DNA of 64,000 nt, taken from assembly GCF_014697585.1 (NCBI RefSeq), contig NZ_JACJSB010000005.1, positions 62,001 to 126,000 of the forward strand, in the 5' to 3' direction. The notes beneath the pieces are model-generated. The model was not told the DNA's origin. It worked only from the letters and a program-made list of their open reading frames with translations, and did not search any database. Made by a program: the position numbers and the translations under genes. The DNA is from Dolichospermum sp. FACHB-1091. Its GTDB lineage: Bacteria; Cyanobacteriota; Cyanobacteriia; Cyanobacteriales; Nostocaceae. Of this stretch, positions 45,014 through 54,751 are shown one piece after another. Within the stretch, counting starts at the first letter, position 1. Every line of letters starts with the position of its first letter.

Positions 45014-45799
45014 GTGGCCGTAAACTTGCAACCAAAAAGAAATTCAGAGCAATCTTGGCTAATTCGGTGTTTGTCAGCATTTCTGTTGTTAGGTCAAATT
45101 TCATTACATTTTCTGCGCGGAAAAACCTATTATCGCAAGATATTAGAACATACAGTAACAGCCGGACCTGCTTCTCTTCCTCCAGTGTTATTAGTCAGCG
45201 GTTTTGCTGGAATGATTTTCACTATTCAAACCGCTAGGGAATTAGTGAGATTTGGGGCTGTAAACACTGTTGGTGGTGCGTTTGCTTTGGCATTTTGTCG
45301 GGAATTAGCACCAATTTTAACTGCTAGTATTATCGCGGGACAAGTTGGTTCAGCTTTTGCGGCAGAATTGGGAGCAATGCGGGTTACAGAACAAATTGAT
45401 GCTTTATATATACTCAGAACAGACCCTATTGATTATTTAGTTTTACCTAGAGTTATTGCTTGCTGTTTAATGATGCCTATAATGATGATTTTTGCCTTAA
45501 TTATAGGTATTATGGGCGGTACTTTTGCGGCCATGCAGTTTTATCAAGTTGTTCCCGAAACATTTTTAGAATCAGTGAGAGAGTTTTTAGTACCATCAGA
45601 TATTTTTATTATTTTACTTAAAGGGTTAATTTTTGGGGCTATAGTTGCTGTTAATGGCTGTAGTTGGGGACTGACAACTCAAGGGGGAGCAAAGGAGGTG
45701 GGAGAGTCAGCAACTACGGCTGTTGTCACTACTTGGGTGGCAATTTTTATTATGGATTTTATATTGGCGTTACTATTGTTTGAACAGCCTATATTGTAA
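45014..45799 (+). CDS. MlaE/YrbE-family ABC transporter permease
   Basis: A 261-residue integral membrane permease of the Mla-type phospholipid ABC transporters that move lipids between the plasma and outer membranes. It has about five membrane segments and the family marks FAGMIFTIQTARELVRFGA, GGAFALAFCRELAPILTASIIAGQVGSAFAAELGAM (RELAP...GSAFAAELG) and VNGCSWGLTTQGGAKEVGES. The start is GTG. ATPase and substrate-binding (MlaD) partners are not adjacent, as is usual in cyanobacteria. Its 3' end converges with holB. Confidence 0.93.
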   Translation: MAVNLQPKRNSEQSWLIRCLSAFLLLGQISLHFLRGKTYYRKILEHTVTAGPASLPPVLLVSGFAGMIFTIQTARELVRFGAVNTVGGAFALAFCRELAPILTASIIAGQVGSAFAAELGAMRVTEQIDALYILRTDPIDYLVLPRVIACCLMMPIMMIFALIIGIMGGTFAAMQFYQVVPETFLESVREFLVPSDIFIILLKGLIFGAIVAVNGCSWGLTTQGGAKEVGESATTAVVTTWVAIFIMDFILALLLFEQPIL

Positions 45800-45862
45800 T
45801 TGTAATTTTAAGTTTAGAGGGGTTTATTTATACATTTAATTACTTTTAAAACAACCACTTAA

Positions 45863-46813
45863 CTACATTAGCGATAGCTGAAAAAAAGCTAAAAATGTAC
45901 ATTCCCAAACTAAACGAGGTTGAGCATAACAAAGTAAGTTTTTCCTGGTTTTTTCTAGCTGTTGAATAATTCTCGGTTCATGTATTTGTTGCCAATAATA
46001 TTGTTGTAAATAATCAATTAACCATAATTGCGCTTCTGTATCTAATTCCTGATCAATTTTCTTCCCTAATTCTAAAGCATGACGATAAGATGTTGGTCTT
46101 TTTTTCACCTGTGCTATAAATTCGCTAGGAATATTTTGCAATTGCTGGTAAGATGAAATCGCATTTCCTGGACTACCTGCGGCTATATTTAAAACTTCTG
46201 GATGTTGCAAAATCTCTGTATTTCCTGTTTGCGTCAATACCTGTTTCATAGCAGCATTATCTAAACGATAAAAAGGAATTTTCTGACAACGAGATACTAA
46301 AGTTGGTAATACAGATTCTGGGGAAGGTGCAATTAAAATTAATGTCGCTTTTCCCGGTTCTTCTAAAGTTTTTAATAACGCATTGGCCGCAGATTCTGCC
46401 ATTGTTTCTGCTTGTTCTAATACTATCACATTTCTCGCCGCTTCTAAGGGTGGACGAGCCAGAAATTGGGTAATTTCTCGAATTTGTTCTAAACGAATTA
46501 CTGGTGGTGCTTTGCGTTTAACTCCCTTTTGTGCTGCTTCGAGTGGAGTAAATCTTTGTCCTTGATATTGATAAGTTGGTTCTACCCACAATAAAGCTGG
46601 ATGATTTCTTTGTTTAATTCGATGTTGTAAAACCGGAATTTGATCAGGTTTTACAAAACTAGAAAAAAGTAATTCAATAAAACACCGTGCTGCTAAACTT
46701 CTACCCACACCATCAGCACCCACAAACATATAAGCAGGTGCAACTCGGTTTTGTTTAACGGACTGGGTTAGTAATTCTACTGCTTGCTGTTGTCCTATTA
46801 ATGACGAAAACAT
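45863..46813 (-). CDS. holB: DNA polymerase III delta prime subunit
   Basis: Clamp-loader subunit of replicative DNA polymerase III. The 316-residue protein has the AAA+ start LIGQQQAVELLTQSV, a P-loop variant FVGADGVGRSLAA, the helix LLKTLEEPGKATLIL and the sensor/SRC-like motif VSRCQKI. The usual zinc-binding cysteines of DnaX-type subunits are absent, as expected for delta prime. Its start is three bases after the tmk stop, so the two genes are co-translated. The combination tmk-holB is conserved in many bacteria. Confidence 0.93.
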   Translation of the reverse strand: MFSSLIGQQQAVELLTQSVKQNRVAPAYMFVGADGVGRSLAARCFIELLFSSFVKPDQIPVLQHRIKQRNHPALLWVEPTYQYQGQRFTPLEAAQKGVKRKAPPVIRLEQIREITQFLARPPLEAARNVIVLEQAETMAESAANALLKTLEEPGKATLILIAPSPESVLPTLVSRCQKIPFYRLDNAAMKQVLTQTGNTEILQHPEVLNIAAGSPGNAISSYQQLQNIPSEFIAQVKKRPTSYRHALELGKKIDQELDTEAQLWLIDYLQQYYWQQIHEPRIIQQLEKTRKNLLCYAQPRLVWECTFLAFFQLSLM

Positions 46814-46815
46814 AA

Positions 46816-47442
46816 TTATGAAAACAGGCGTTTCTGTAAAATATTTTGTATAGTTTGTTGCACATTTTCTTGACTGCGACTGCCATCTACTCGCACAATT
46901 CGGGATGGATAGGATACATATAAATCCGTATATCCCCTTTGTACTCGACGATGAAAAGCAATTGTTTCCTGTTCAATTCTATCTAATTTAGCTTGTCCAC
47001 GTTTACGCGATAAACCCACCTCCACATCTACATCTAACCAAATAGTTATATCACTTGTTAAACCCCCTGTAGCAATCTGGTTCAGATGATTAATTAGACT
47101 CATATCTAAGCCCCTGCCATAACCCTGATAAGCAATGGTAGAATCAGTAAAGCGATCGCATAAAATATATTTTCCCATAGCTAAATTTGGTTTTAATTCC
47201 TCTTCAATATGTTGCGCCCTATCCGCAGCATACAACAACAGTTCCGTAATTTCCTCTATTGGCTTACTTGGTGACTTTGACAATAATAACCTCCGCAAAT
47301 CTTTTCCTAACTCCGTTCCCCCCGGTTCACGAGTCAGTACCACTGATATATTTAAACTTTCTAACCACTGAGAAAAAAGGTGCATCTGAGTAGTTTTACC
47401 ACATCCTTCTACGCCTTCAAATACGATTAATTTACCATTCAT
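46816..47442 (-). CDS. tmk: Thymidylate kinase
   Basis: Phosphorylates dTMP to dTDP with ATP. ATG 47442 gives 208 residues beginning MNGKLIVFEGVEGCGKTTQM with the P-loop in the expected place; the frame runs 15 codons further upstream into moaE spacing. Other motifs: the DR-x of the dTMP site in TREPGGTELG, LLLYAADRAQHIEEELKP, and DRFTDSTIAYQGYGRGLD. It links to dTMP made by the thymidylate synthase-like gene at 27 kb. It lies 14 bases after moaE and three bases before holB. Confidence 0.95.
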   Translation of the reverse strand: MNGKLIVFEGVEGCGKTTQMHLFSQWLESLNISVVLTREPGGTELGKDLRRLLLSKSPSKPIEEITELLLYAADRAQHIEEELKPNLAMGKYILCDRFTDSTIAYQGYGRGLDMSLINHLNQIATGGLTSDITIWLDVDVEVGLSRKRGQAKLDRIEQETIAFHRRVQRGYTDLYVSYPSRIVRVDGSRSQENVQQTIQNILQKRLFS

Positions 47443-47456
47443 CTTTTTAAATAGTT

Positions 47457-47936
47457 TTAATGCTTGCAAGTGCTTATGGAAATCCAAGATGAATCTACGA
47501 TTTTAGACCCATCTTCTTCAATCTTGTAATAATGTTCTTTTTTCCAAATAGGTGCGTTGTGTTTCAACGTATCAATAGCATATTCACAAGCCGCAAAAGC
47601 CTGACCACGGTGTGGACAACCTATAGCTACAAGTACACTAATTTCCCCAATTGACAATCTCCCAATGCGATGATATATTGCCACTCGACTGACATCAGAC
47701 CATTGATGGCGAATCTGATCAGCAATTTGATAGAATACCTGTAAAGCCATTGGTTCATAAGCTTGATACTCCAAAGCCACCACAGACTTACCGTCAGTTT
47801 GATTACGAACCATCCCACTCATGATTACCACCGCACCATGAGCAGGACTATCCACCTTACTATAGATTTCCTCTACAGACAATGGTGCTAGTGTAATTCC
47901 AAAACTATCTTCAACCCTGGGTTTAATTGTGATCAT
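47457..47936 (-). CDS. moaE: Molybdopterin synthase catalytic subunit MoaE
   Basis: Large subunit of molybdopterin synthase, inserting dithiolene sulfurs into precursor Z with MoaD as donor. The 159-residue protein has GAVVIMSGMVRNQTDGKSVVALEYQAYEPMA, IYHRIGRLSIGEISVLVAIGCPHRGQAFAAC and APIWKKEHY with the catalytic lysine. The product feeds the molybdenum cofactor needed by NarB at the left of the window. It precedes tmk-holB on the same strand with a 14-base gap and may share their transcript. Confidence 0.95.
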   Translation of the reverse strand: MITIKPRVEDSFGITLAPLSVEEIYSKVDSPAHGAVVIMSGMVRNQTDGKSVVALEYQAYEPMALQVFYQIADQIRHQWSDVSRVAIYHRIGRLSIGEISVLVAIGCPHRGQAFAACEYAIDTLKHNAPIWKKEHYYKIEEDGSKIVDSSWISISTCKH

Positions 47937-48105
47937 TTATCTTATGCTCCTAATAGTAAATTGATACAAGGATCATCGCGGTTCATGATTTGAAAAATCC
48001 CATTCTATAAGAATATCTAACCGCGAAATATCCGGGCAATTCAAAAAACCCCAAAATCAGGTAAAGTAATATTTTCATCTATTTACTAAAAACCACGATC
48101 ATCCC

Positions 48106-49131
48106 ATGCAAGTGCAACTCAGTGGATCTAAAAATCCCCTAGCGTATCTACTATTAATCGCTCCTTTTTTCCTTTGGGGTACAGCAATGGTGGCCATGAA
48201 AGGTGTAATTTCTCACACCACACCCCTATTTATGGCTGGAGTTAGATTAATACCTGCTGGGGTGTTAATTCTCATGGTAGCAGCATTCATGGGTAAACCT
48301 GTACCTAAAAGTTGGTTAGCATGGTTATGGATTATTATATTTGCTTTAGTTGATGGTACTTTATTTCAAGGCTTTTTAGCAGAAGGTTTAGTCAGAACCA
48401 ATGCTGGTTTAGGTTCGGTAATGATAGACTCCCAACCTCTAGCAGTAGCTTTACTGTCTCTCTGGTTATTTAAAGAACATATTGGTTTATGGGGATGGTT
48501 GGGGTTAGGTTTGGGAATCACAGGAATTAGTCTGATTGGTTTACCAGAAGAATGGATTTTTCATCTTCTTGATTCAGGAGTGACAATTACCACAGATAAT
48601 TGGCAAGATTTATTTAATAGTGGTGAGTTATTAATGTTACTGGCAGCTTTATCAATGGCTGTGGGAACGGTGTTGATTCGGTTTGTGTGCCAATATGCAG
48701 ATCCAGTCATGGCTACAGGATGGCACATGATTATCGGAGGCTTGCCCTTGTGGGGAATTTCTTCAGTATTAGAAGGTCAACAATGGCAAAATATTGTACT
48801 ATCAGATTGGATAGCATTAAGTTATGCTACTGTATTTGGTAGTGCGATCGCTTATGGTTTATTTTTCTATTTTGCTTCCAGTGGTAATCTCACTAGTTTA
48901 AGTTCTCTCACCTTTTTGACACCGGTTTTTGCCTTAATATTCGGTTATATTTTCCTCTCAGAGGTCTTGACCATTATCCAGTGGTTAGGTGTTTTTCTCA
49001 CATTAATCAGTATTTATTTAATCAATCAGCGGGAAAATATTGGGGTAAAAAATCAGACAATTACTATCACAGAAACAAATACCACAGAGGAATCATTAGT
49101 TTTAGAACTATCCCCGAAAAAAGTCCCTTAA
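48106..49131 (+). CDS. EamA/DMT-family transporter
   Basis: A 341-residue membrane protein with ten predicted helices in two EamA repeats, a drug/metabolite transporter. Visible marks: LLIAPFFLWGTAMVAMKGVI, the first repeat ending LVRTNAGLGSVMIDSQPLAVALLS, and the second ending GNLTSLSSLTFLTPVFALIFGYIFL with the conserved PVFA. A 60-residue insertion between repeats (about 150-180) and a polar C-terminal tail are ordinary for cyanobacterial members. The substrate is unknown. A likely partner is the LD-carboxypeptidase gene 69 bases downstream, a common neighbour in Nostocales, though no functional tie is known. Confidence 0.9.
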   Translation: MQVQLSGSKNPLAYLLLIAPFFLWGTAMVAMKGVISHTTPLFMAGVRLIPAGVLILMVAAFMGKPVPKSWLAWLWIIIFALVDGTLFQGFLAEGLVRTNAGLGSVMIDSQPLAVALLSLWLFKEHIGLWGWLGLGLGITGISLIGLPEEWIFHLLDSGVTITTDNWQDLFNSGELLMLLAALSMAVGTVLIRFVCQYADPVMATGWHMIIGGLPLWGISSVLEGQQWQNIVLSDWIALSYATVFGSAIAYGLFFYFASSGNLTSLSSLTFLTPVFALIFGYIFLSEVLTIIQWLGVFLTLISIYLINQRENIGVKNQTITITETNTTEESLVLELSPKKVP

Positions 49132-49200
49132 ACAGAGCTAAATCACCGATAACTACCAAAAATATCACAAAAATATAACTATTACTTACATTTTCTACTG

Positions 49201-50100
49201 ATGTCACTCCCTATCTTACCCCCATATCTCAAACCAGGTGATTTGCTGCGCGTAATTGCTCCCAGTGGTGCATTACGAGAAATGGAAGCGTTTCATCAAA
49301 GTGTGGAAATTTGGAAAGCGCGTGGTTATCGCGTTGAAATTCCGTCTAACATAGATGATAAACATGGTTATCTCGCTGGTACAGATATCCACCGTCGTCA
49401 GCAACTAGCCACAGCATGGGAAGATCCAGAATGTCGGGGTATCCTCTGCGCGAGAGGTGGTTTTGGCTGTACCCGGATTTTAGAAGATTGGAATTGGCCA
49501 GAAAATATCATTCCACCTAAATGGTTAATCGGCTTTTCTGACATCACAGCCTTGCTTTGGAGTCTCTACAACGCTGATATTGTCAGTGTCCATGGTCCCG
49601 TCCTCACCACCCTAGCAAATGAGCCAGAATGGTCAATACAGAGGCTATTTGACATAGTAGAAGGTCGTTGTCTTACACCCTTAAAGGGTAAAGGTTGGGG
49701 TGGTGGTACAAGTACGGGAATCTTGCTTCCTGGTAATTTGACGGTAGCAACTCATCTTTTAGCAACACCAATTTTTCCTAACCTTGATGGTGTAATATTA
49801 GCCTTAGAAGATGTGACAGAAGCACCTTATCGGATAGATAGAATGTTGACTCAATGGCGATTAAGTGGTATTCTGTCTAAAGTTCGCGGTATTGCTTTAG
49901 GGGGTTTTACTAAATGTGACCCACCACCCAATGTACCCAGTTTGGGTATAGAGGAAGTTTTGAAAGAACGCTTGGCTGATTTGGGTATTCCCATAGTTTC
50001 TGATCTCCCCTTTGGTCATGATAGCCCCAATGCTGCTTTACCTGTGGGAATGATGGTAACATTAGACGGAGAAAAGGGGATATTAAACATTAACAAATAA
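49201..50100 (+). CDS. LD-carboxypeptidase (peptidase family S66)
   Basis: Cleaves the L,D bond of murein tetrapeptides during peptidoglycan recycling. The 299-residue protein has the S66 fold: LKPGDLLRVIAPSGALREMEAF, CARGGFGCTRIL, the nucleophile serine in GFSDITALLWSLY, the glutamate in LEDVTEAPYRIDRML, and the histidine in PFGHDSPNAALPVG. No signal peptide is seen, which fits cytoplasmic recycling. The start ATG at 49201 gives the usual length. Confidence 0.94.
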   Translation: MSLPILPPYLKPGDLLRVIAPSGALREMEAFHQSVEIWKARGYRVEIPSNIDDKHGYLAGTDIHRRQQLATAWEDPECRGILCARGGFGCTRILEDWNWPENIIPPKWLIGFSDITALLWSLYNADIVSVHGPVLTTLANEPEWSIQRLFDIVEGRCLTPLKGKGWGGGTSTGILLPGNLTVATHLLATPIFPNLDGVILALEDVTEAPYRIDRMLTQWRLSGILSKVRGIALGGFTKCDPPPNVPSLGIEEVLKERLADLGIPIVSDLPFGHDSPNAALPVGMMVTLDGEKGILNINK

Positions 50101-50434
50101 ACTACAGCACTTACCGATGTTATGAGGTACAAGAACCCCACCCCCAACCCCCTCCAATATCAAAAGTTTATCCTTTTCTTCCCCCCGCTGCGGGGGGGTT
50201 GAGGGGGGATTGAGGGGGGTGCGAGGAGGGTGCTTAGGATGTACCTCGAGCGGAAACCCCTGTATTTACCTAAATCTTCTAGACTACCTACAGCATATTT
50301 CACAATAAACTATAAAGGTAAGCTTTTAGAGGCAAGATGCCCATCCCACAAGAGTTTTGCTATTAATATTTCTGCCTTATTTACCTGCAATCTGCTGTAT
50401 GTTAAAATTACCCTATTGTTTCTAACCCAAAGAT
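50101..50434. repeat. GC-rich intergenic repeats and hairpin
   Basis: A 334-base gap between the carboxypeptidase and mutT. At about 50183-50200 CCCCCCG and CGGGGGG form a hairpin, followed by three GAGGGGGG units and a preceding AACCCCACCCCC run. At 50330-50350 is AGGCAAGATGCCCATCCCACA, also found at 35718-35738. A 70-codon frame here consists of these repeats and is not a gene. Confidence 0.65.
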
Positions 50435-50854
50435 GTGAATGAAATCAGTTCTTCTTCTATTCCCCATAAAATTATTGGTGTTGCTGTGATTTGGAATGAC
50501 CAAAAACAGATTTTAATTGATCGTCGTCTTCCCCAAGGTAAAATGGGTGGTTTATGGGAATTTCCGGGGGGAAAACTGGAAATAGGTGAAACTATTCAAG
50601 AATGTATTAAACGAGAAATTTCGGAAGAGTTGGGAATAGAAATTGCAGTTGGAGAACACCTAATTACTATTGACCATACCTATAGTCATTTGCGGGTGAC
50701 ATTAACAGTACATCATTCTCAATATTTAACCGGTATTCCCCAAACCATAGAATGTGATGAAATTCGCTGGGTAAGTTTGCATGAATTAGATGATTTCACT
50801 TTTCCAGAAGCAAATGGGGAAATTATCACAGCTTTAAGGAAATACAGCAAATAG
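50435..50854 (+). CDS. mutT: NUDIX hydrolase, MutT-like 8-oxo-dGTP diphosphatase
   Basis: Sanitises oxidised nucleotides such as 8-oxo-dGTP. The 139-residue protein has a complete Nudix box: GGKLEIGETIQECIKREI followed by SEELGI, with WEFPGGK upstream as in MutT. It also has the YSHLRVTLTVHHSQY strand and a DEIRWVSLHELDDFTFPEAN C-terminal region typical of true MutT. The start is GTG at 50435 (an ATG at 50433 is out of frame). It stands alone. Confidence 0.9.
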   Translation: MNEISSSSIPHKIIGVAVIWNDQKQILIDRRLPQGKMGGLWEFPGGKLEIGETIQECIKREISEELGIEIAVGEHLITIDHTYSHLRVTLTVHHSQYLTGIPQTIECDEIRWVSLHELDDFTFPEANGEIITALRKYSK

Positions 50855-51027
50855 CAAGCTAGTGAATATTTAATTTACAAATCCAAAGCTTAAAACCCAC
50901 ATTCCGTACCCCAACTGTTACGGGGGGAAATTCTTGATGAAAAACAAGGAAACAAGAATAAAAACAGAACAGATAAGTAGCTGAACGAAAAAAACCGACA
51001 TAAGTAACGAAAAGTAAAATTGCCCAA

Positions 51028-51070
51028 AACCTGTTCCCTGTTCCCAGTTAAGAGTTCCCTGTTCCCTCTT
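51028..51070. repeat. CTGTTCCC tandem repeat
   Basis: Four GTTCCC units in irregular tandem (CTGTTCCCTGTTCCC, then GTTCCCTGTTCCC) just beyond the DUF1517 stop. This is a simple intergenic repeat frequent in Nostocales. Confidence 0.6.
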
Positions 51071-51072
51071 AA

Positions 51073-52035
51073 TTAAACCAACTTCAAATCAGGATATTCC
51101 GCAAACAAATCATCTGATGTCAGTGTATCCCCTGGTGCTTGGGGAGTCCACAAAACTTCAATCGCTAACAGTTGTTCACTGGGAAGACTACCAATTTGAC
51201 GCAAAGCTTGACGCAAATCATCAGCGCTATTAATAGCCGGAATTTGACATTTACCTAAAGTCGCTGCTAACAAGGTGACAATAATATATTCTCCAGGACC
51301 TTGGCTAATTAAGCGGGTGGGGTTATCCTCCCCAGATAAAGCTTCTTTGCTCAAAACAGCTTTTAGTTGATTATTCACATTAGAGAGGGTTTCTTCGCTA
51401 AACTTACTGCGTTCAGCTAAAGATAAACGATTAAATTGGGATTCGGCGGCATTTAACTTTGCTTGTTGAGTTCCACCACCCGCATATACCCAGTATTCAG
51501 GATGACGCAGTAAAGCTAAACTAGCCTCTTGTAAAACTTCGCTTCTTCCTGCTGGGGTATTAGTATCAGCAGTTTCCGCAATGTGATTCAGTTCGGTTTG
51601 TAAATCTCTGGCTTGAGCTAATAACCCAACTTGTAAACGAGTTACAGACACGGAAGGGTTACTATTGTAACTTACTTCTTCCGTTTCTCCACCAGTAACA
51701 CGGCGGAAGGTTTGGACTAAAAAATTCGCCATAGCAAAAAAGATTAAAATCCCAAACAACCCACCAAAACCGCCTCCAAAACCCCATAAGGGTAAAAGAA
51801 AGGGAAAGCCAAAACCACCACCATAGGGGGCGTAGTAACCGCCACTACTAGGCATATTGGGACGGGGTGCATAGGTACGGCTAGAAGGCATTCTAAAAGA
51901 ACCACCACCAATTCTACCACCAGAACGGGCTGCTAGGGCATCACTGCCATGGCTAAAGGCTAAAGTTAGGACTAAGGTAAGGATAAAGACGGTTTTAAAT
52001 AGGGGTTTGAGAAATCCTTGTAATTTTTTATTCAT
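51073..52035 (-). CDS. DUF1517 membrane protein
   Basis: A 320-residue exported or membrane-anchored protein of the DUF1517 family, found in cyanobacteria and plastids. A signal-like segment (FLKPLFKTVFILTLVLTLAF) ends at DALAA (residue 35). Then follow a glycine, proline and tyrosine-rich stretch (GGGSFRMPSSRTYAPRPNMP), a glycine-rich hydrophobic helix (GGLFGILIFFAMANFLVQTF), and a 190-residue C-terminal domain with QVGLLAQARDLQTELNHIAE and LRHPEYWVYAGG. The function is unknown; plastid homologues associate with thylakoid membranes. Confidence 0.85.
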   Translation of the reverse strand: MNKKLQGFLKPLFKTVFILTLVLTLAFSHGSDALAARSGGRIGGGSFRMPSSRTYAPRPNMPSSGGYYAPYGGGFGFPFLLPLWGFGGGFGGLFGILIFFAMANFLVQTFRRVTGGETEEVSYNSNPSVSVTRLQVGLLAQARDLQTELNHIAETADTNTPAGRSEVLQEASLALLRHPEYWVYAGGGTQQAKLNAAESQFNRLSLAERSKFSEETLSNVNNQLKAVLSKEALSGEDNPTRLISQGPGEYIIVTLLAATLGKCQIPAINSADDLRQALRQIGSLPSEQLLAIEVLWTPQAPGDTLTSDDLFAEYPDLKLV

Positions 52036-53239
52036 AATTCATTGATGACGACAACTGTATTTTTACGCTGGCTTCCCTGGGAAAAGCAGTGCAAGCCATA
52101 GCACTACTCTTAATCTAACGCTTGTTATGTTAGTTAGGCGGCGAATTAAGGAGGATTTTTGATGTTGATAACCGTACCGTGAAATCTCCTCACCGTCAAA
52201 AAACTTTGGAATTAATTAATTATTTCTATTTTCCAGTCATGCCATATTTAATAATCTTAGCGCTAAAAAATTAATGAGTATCATTAATAATTCTAATTTA
52301 CTATTTTAGCACTTATTAGTTAAGTGTGAATCTTGCTACTGTCTCGGAAAAGTATTCTAAGTGATTGGATTTTTTTCTATTCATAATTTTGCTACTAACT
52401 AATTTTTTCCGGATAGAGACGGAATATGTAGCACCTATAGTCCAGGGGGTTTGACTTTTAATAAATGATGTAAGTAGAATGACAATTAAAATTTTACATT
52501 TACTACCTATTAACTATAGGAGCAAGTTGAAAAATTTGTTTATATCTAGGTTGTAATGTAGCAAATATAGCTATGATTACCGCCTAAATATTTTCAAATT
52601 AATGGCGGGTAAATGCAACGATTGATACCCTAAATTATGATGAAAATCATGTAAGCAACAAAAGTAAAAATAATGGGCATTATTAAATCATTATTTGACC
52701 GTAAATGCTATCATGCAGATTACAAAATTGGTGGATATTTTCTGGCGATTTGGCACGAAAATAGCCAATATTTAGGGTATTATAGAGGAAATAGTTAGAT
52801 TGAACAATTCTCCAAGTAGTTTCTGAGTAATCTCTTGGAAGTGTCAATGATAAATCATAGCTATCTTTGATTATGCAGATAACTTGTCCAGCATTGATAA
52901 CATTGAGCAAATTCAACAATAATTGGCGACAAAATAGGTGATAAATTTATAGTTTTGTCAGCCAGGTGTTTCATAATATAAATTCATCTTGCTCTTGTGT
53001 ATTAATTGGAAAGTGAGAGTTTTACTAGTTAGCAAAAATGTCAATACCTAATTAACTTTAAAATTGCAAATTTTTTGCTAATATTCAGCATTAAAAAATC
53101 CCTATTTCTACCTCTTTTCTGTTGTTAAATTTCTCAAAGATGATTATCTCAATTTCTGTAATCACTAATCTCTGGAAATTACCAGTTAGATATTTTTAGC
53201 AATTTATTGAGATTGCTATTTAGCAGTAAGTAATAAATC
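52036..53239. other. 1.2-kb AT-rich region without a convincing gene
   Basis: The only sizeable frame is 52683-52919 on the minus strand (78 codons; MLNLLNVINAGQVICIIKDS). It has no ribosome site and no known similarity, so I leave it open. Several short inverted repeats occur, but nothing that I recognise. The promoter of the glycosyltransferase gene should lie toward its right end. Confidence 0.45.
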
Positions 53240-53242
53240 TTG

Positions 53243-54532
53243 ATGAATTTAATTCAAGATAACGCCCTAATTCTAGTTAATTTATTAGGCTTAATTATGG
53301 AAAATATATCGCAACTAGGGTTACAAGTTAGAGATAAAACAGCTTATCCAGATATCCTAGTTATTTCCCGAATATTCCGGCCACAAGAAGCTGTAATTGG
53401 TGAATATGTCTATAATCGTTGTTTACAAGATCCAGACCGGGTAATTGTCTTAGCTGGTGGTTGTACTGGAGATAAAAAATTTGATAAATCCCAGCAATTT
53501 CCGGTTTATCGTTGGTTTTATTTTCCTGCTTGGTGCGATAACTGGTTAGGAAATATTCTCCAATCTGGTTTGAATATTACTGCTGCTTTTTTACTAGCTA
53601 TTAAATTATATTTTCGCTATCATTACCGCTACATTGAATGGTGTCATGGTTATGATTTCCCGGCTTTGCTGGTACTCAGTTATATTTTACCAATTCGCTT
53701 TTTTATCTATTTACATGATCATGATTTACTGAGGATAGCTACTAATCCTTTATGGAAATGGCTATTAAAATTAACTCTCAAACGCGCTGATGGAATTGTT
53801 TGTAATAGTTCTCATATTCGCAATTCTTTAAGAAATACTTTTCGTTTAGATACTCCAACTCATGTGATTAATCCGGTAGTCAGGCCAGAAAGATTTGGTA
53901 CTCCTACTAGTTTTAGTCATATTGATGATTTGCGTCACCGCATTCGTCAAACTTACAATATCTCAGAAACAGCAATTGTCATTCTTTCTATTGGTAATTT
54001 GGTTAAATATCAAAACTTTGATCGAGTAATAGATAATATTCCTGTATTACTAACTATTGGTTTTGATGTTCATTGTATTATTTGCGGTGCAGGATCTTGT
54101 GAAAACCAGCTAAAATCCCAAGCCCAAAGACTGCGAATCACTAAACAGGTTCATTTTGCTGGCTATGTACCAGAACGAGATTTAGCCGGTTATTATGCAG
54201 CTTGTGATATTTTCGCTATGCTAAATTCAGATGATCATGACGATAATACTATAGATAACTTTGGTTTAGTTTATTTAGAAGCAGGTTATTTTGGTAAACC
54301 TGTAATTGCTCCTCGTTTGGGAAGTGTTTTAGATGCAGTTCATCATGAAGAAAATGGTTTATTAGTAAATCCTAATTCTGGTTATGAGGTTTTACAAACT
54401 TTTAATCGTTTGTGTCAAGATTCACAATTACGAGAAAAACTTGGCCGTCAAGGTAAGGAATTAGCGAAACGGAAAAACTATCATCGCTGGTTATATTCTC
54501 CTGAATCTTCTTCTTCTTGTTTGTTGAATTAA
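53243..54532 (+). CDS. Family 4-type glycosyltransferase
   Basis: A GT-B-fold glycosyltransferase (GT4 type, retaining), transferring a nucleotide-activated sugar to an unknown acceptor. The N-terminal domain starts at DILVISRIFRPQEAVIGEYV, and the C-terminal domain shows VILSIGNLVKYQNFDRVIDN, HFAGYVPERDLAGYYAACDIFAM (typical G-x-V), and the sugar-nucleotide E-x7-E motif GLVYLEAGYFGKPVIA. A cell-envelope or glycolipid role is likely but not specified. ATG 53243 is the first in frame; ATG 53297 is possible. It converges with thiS, overlapping at the 3' ends by four bases. Confidence 0.88.
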   Translation: MNLIQDNALILVNLLGLIMENISQLGLQVRDKTAYPDILVISRIFRPQEAVIGEYVYNRCLQDPDRVIVLAGGCTGDKKFDKSQQFPVYRWFYFPAWCDNWLGNILQSGLNITAAFLLAIKLYFRYHYRYIEWCHGYDFPALLVLSYILPIRFFIYLHDHDLLRIATNPLWKWLLKLTLKRADGIVCNSSHIRNSLRNTFRLDTPTHVINPVVRPERFGTPTSFSHIDDLRHRIRQTYNISETAIVILSIGNLVKYQNFDRVIDNIPVLLTIGFDVHCIICGAGSCENQLKSQAQRLRITKQVHFAGYVPERDLAGYYAACDIFAMLNSDDHDDNTIDNFGLVYLEAGYFGKPVIAPRLGSVLDAVHHEENGLLVNPNSGYEVLQTFNRLCQDSQLREKLGRQGKELAKRKNYHRWLYSPESSSSCLLN

Positions 54533-54741
54533 CCACCACCAACTATGGTGACTATTTCCAAACAATCACCATGTTTAATTTCAGTTTCTGACCAAAATTG
54601 ACGATGTAATATTTCACCGTTGTATTCTACCGCAACTAAACGAGGATTAAAACCTAGTTGTTGAAGTAATTCTGGTAAAGGAGTTGGGGATAAACAATTG
54701 CGAGTTTCTCCATTGACTTGGAGACTAATTTGATCAGACAT
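54529..54741 (-). CDS. thiS: Sulfur carrier protein ThiS
   Basis: A 70-residue ubiquitin-fold sulfur carrier for thiazole synthesis. It ends in the required GG as IVTIVGGG, which is adenylated and thiocarboxylated at the C-terminus. The fold is supported by ISLQVNGETR, LPELLQQLGFNPRLVAVEYNG and HGDCLEIVT. It follows thiE after ten bases, forming a thiE-thiS unit on the minus strand. Confidence 0.93.
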   Translation of the reverse strand: MSDQISLQVNGETRNCLSPTPLPELLQQLGFNPRLVAVEYNGEILHRQFWSETEIKHGDCLEIVTIVGGG

Positions 54742-54751
54742 AAAACCGTTT

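Noticed and set aside
50183-50235. G-rich GAGGGGGG units as a functional G-quadruplex or terminator
   Set aside because: It looks like simple repeat expansion; no T-run follows and there is no positional logic for a terminator of the carboxypeptidase gene.
50230-50442. 70-codon plus-strand frame before mutT
   Set aside because: It is composed of dispersed intergenic repeat sequence, one part of which recurs at 35.7 kb.
52683-52919. 78-codon minus-strand frame in the 1.2-kb gap
   Set aside because: No start context and no recognised motif; left as an open possibility in the gap description only.
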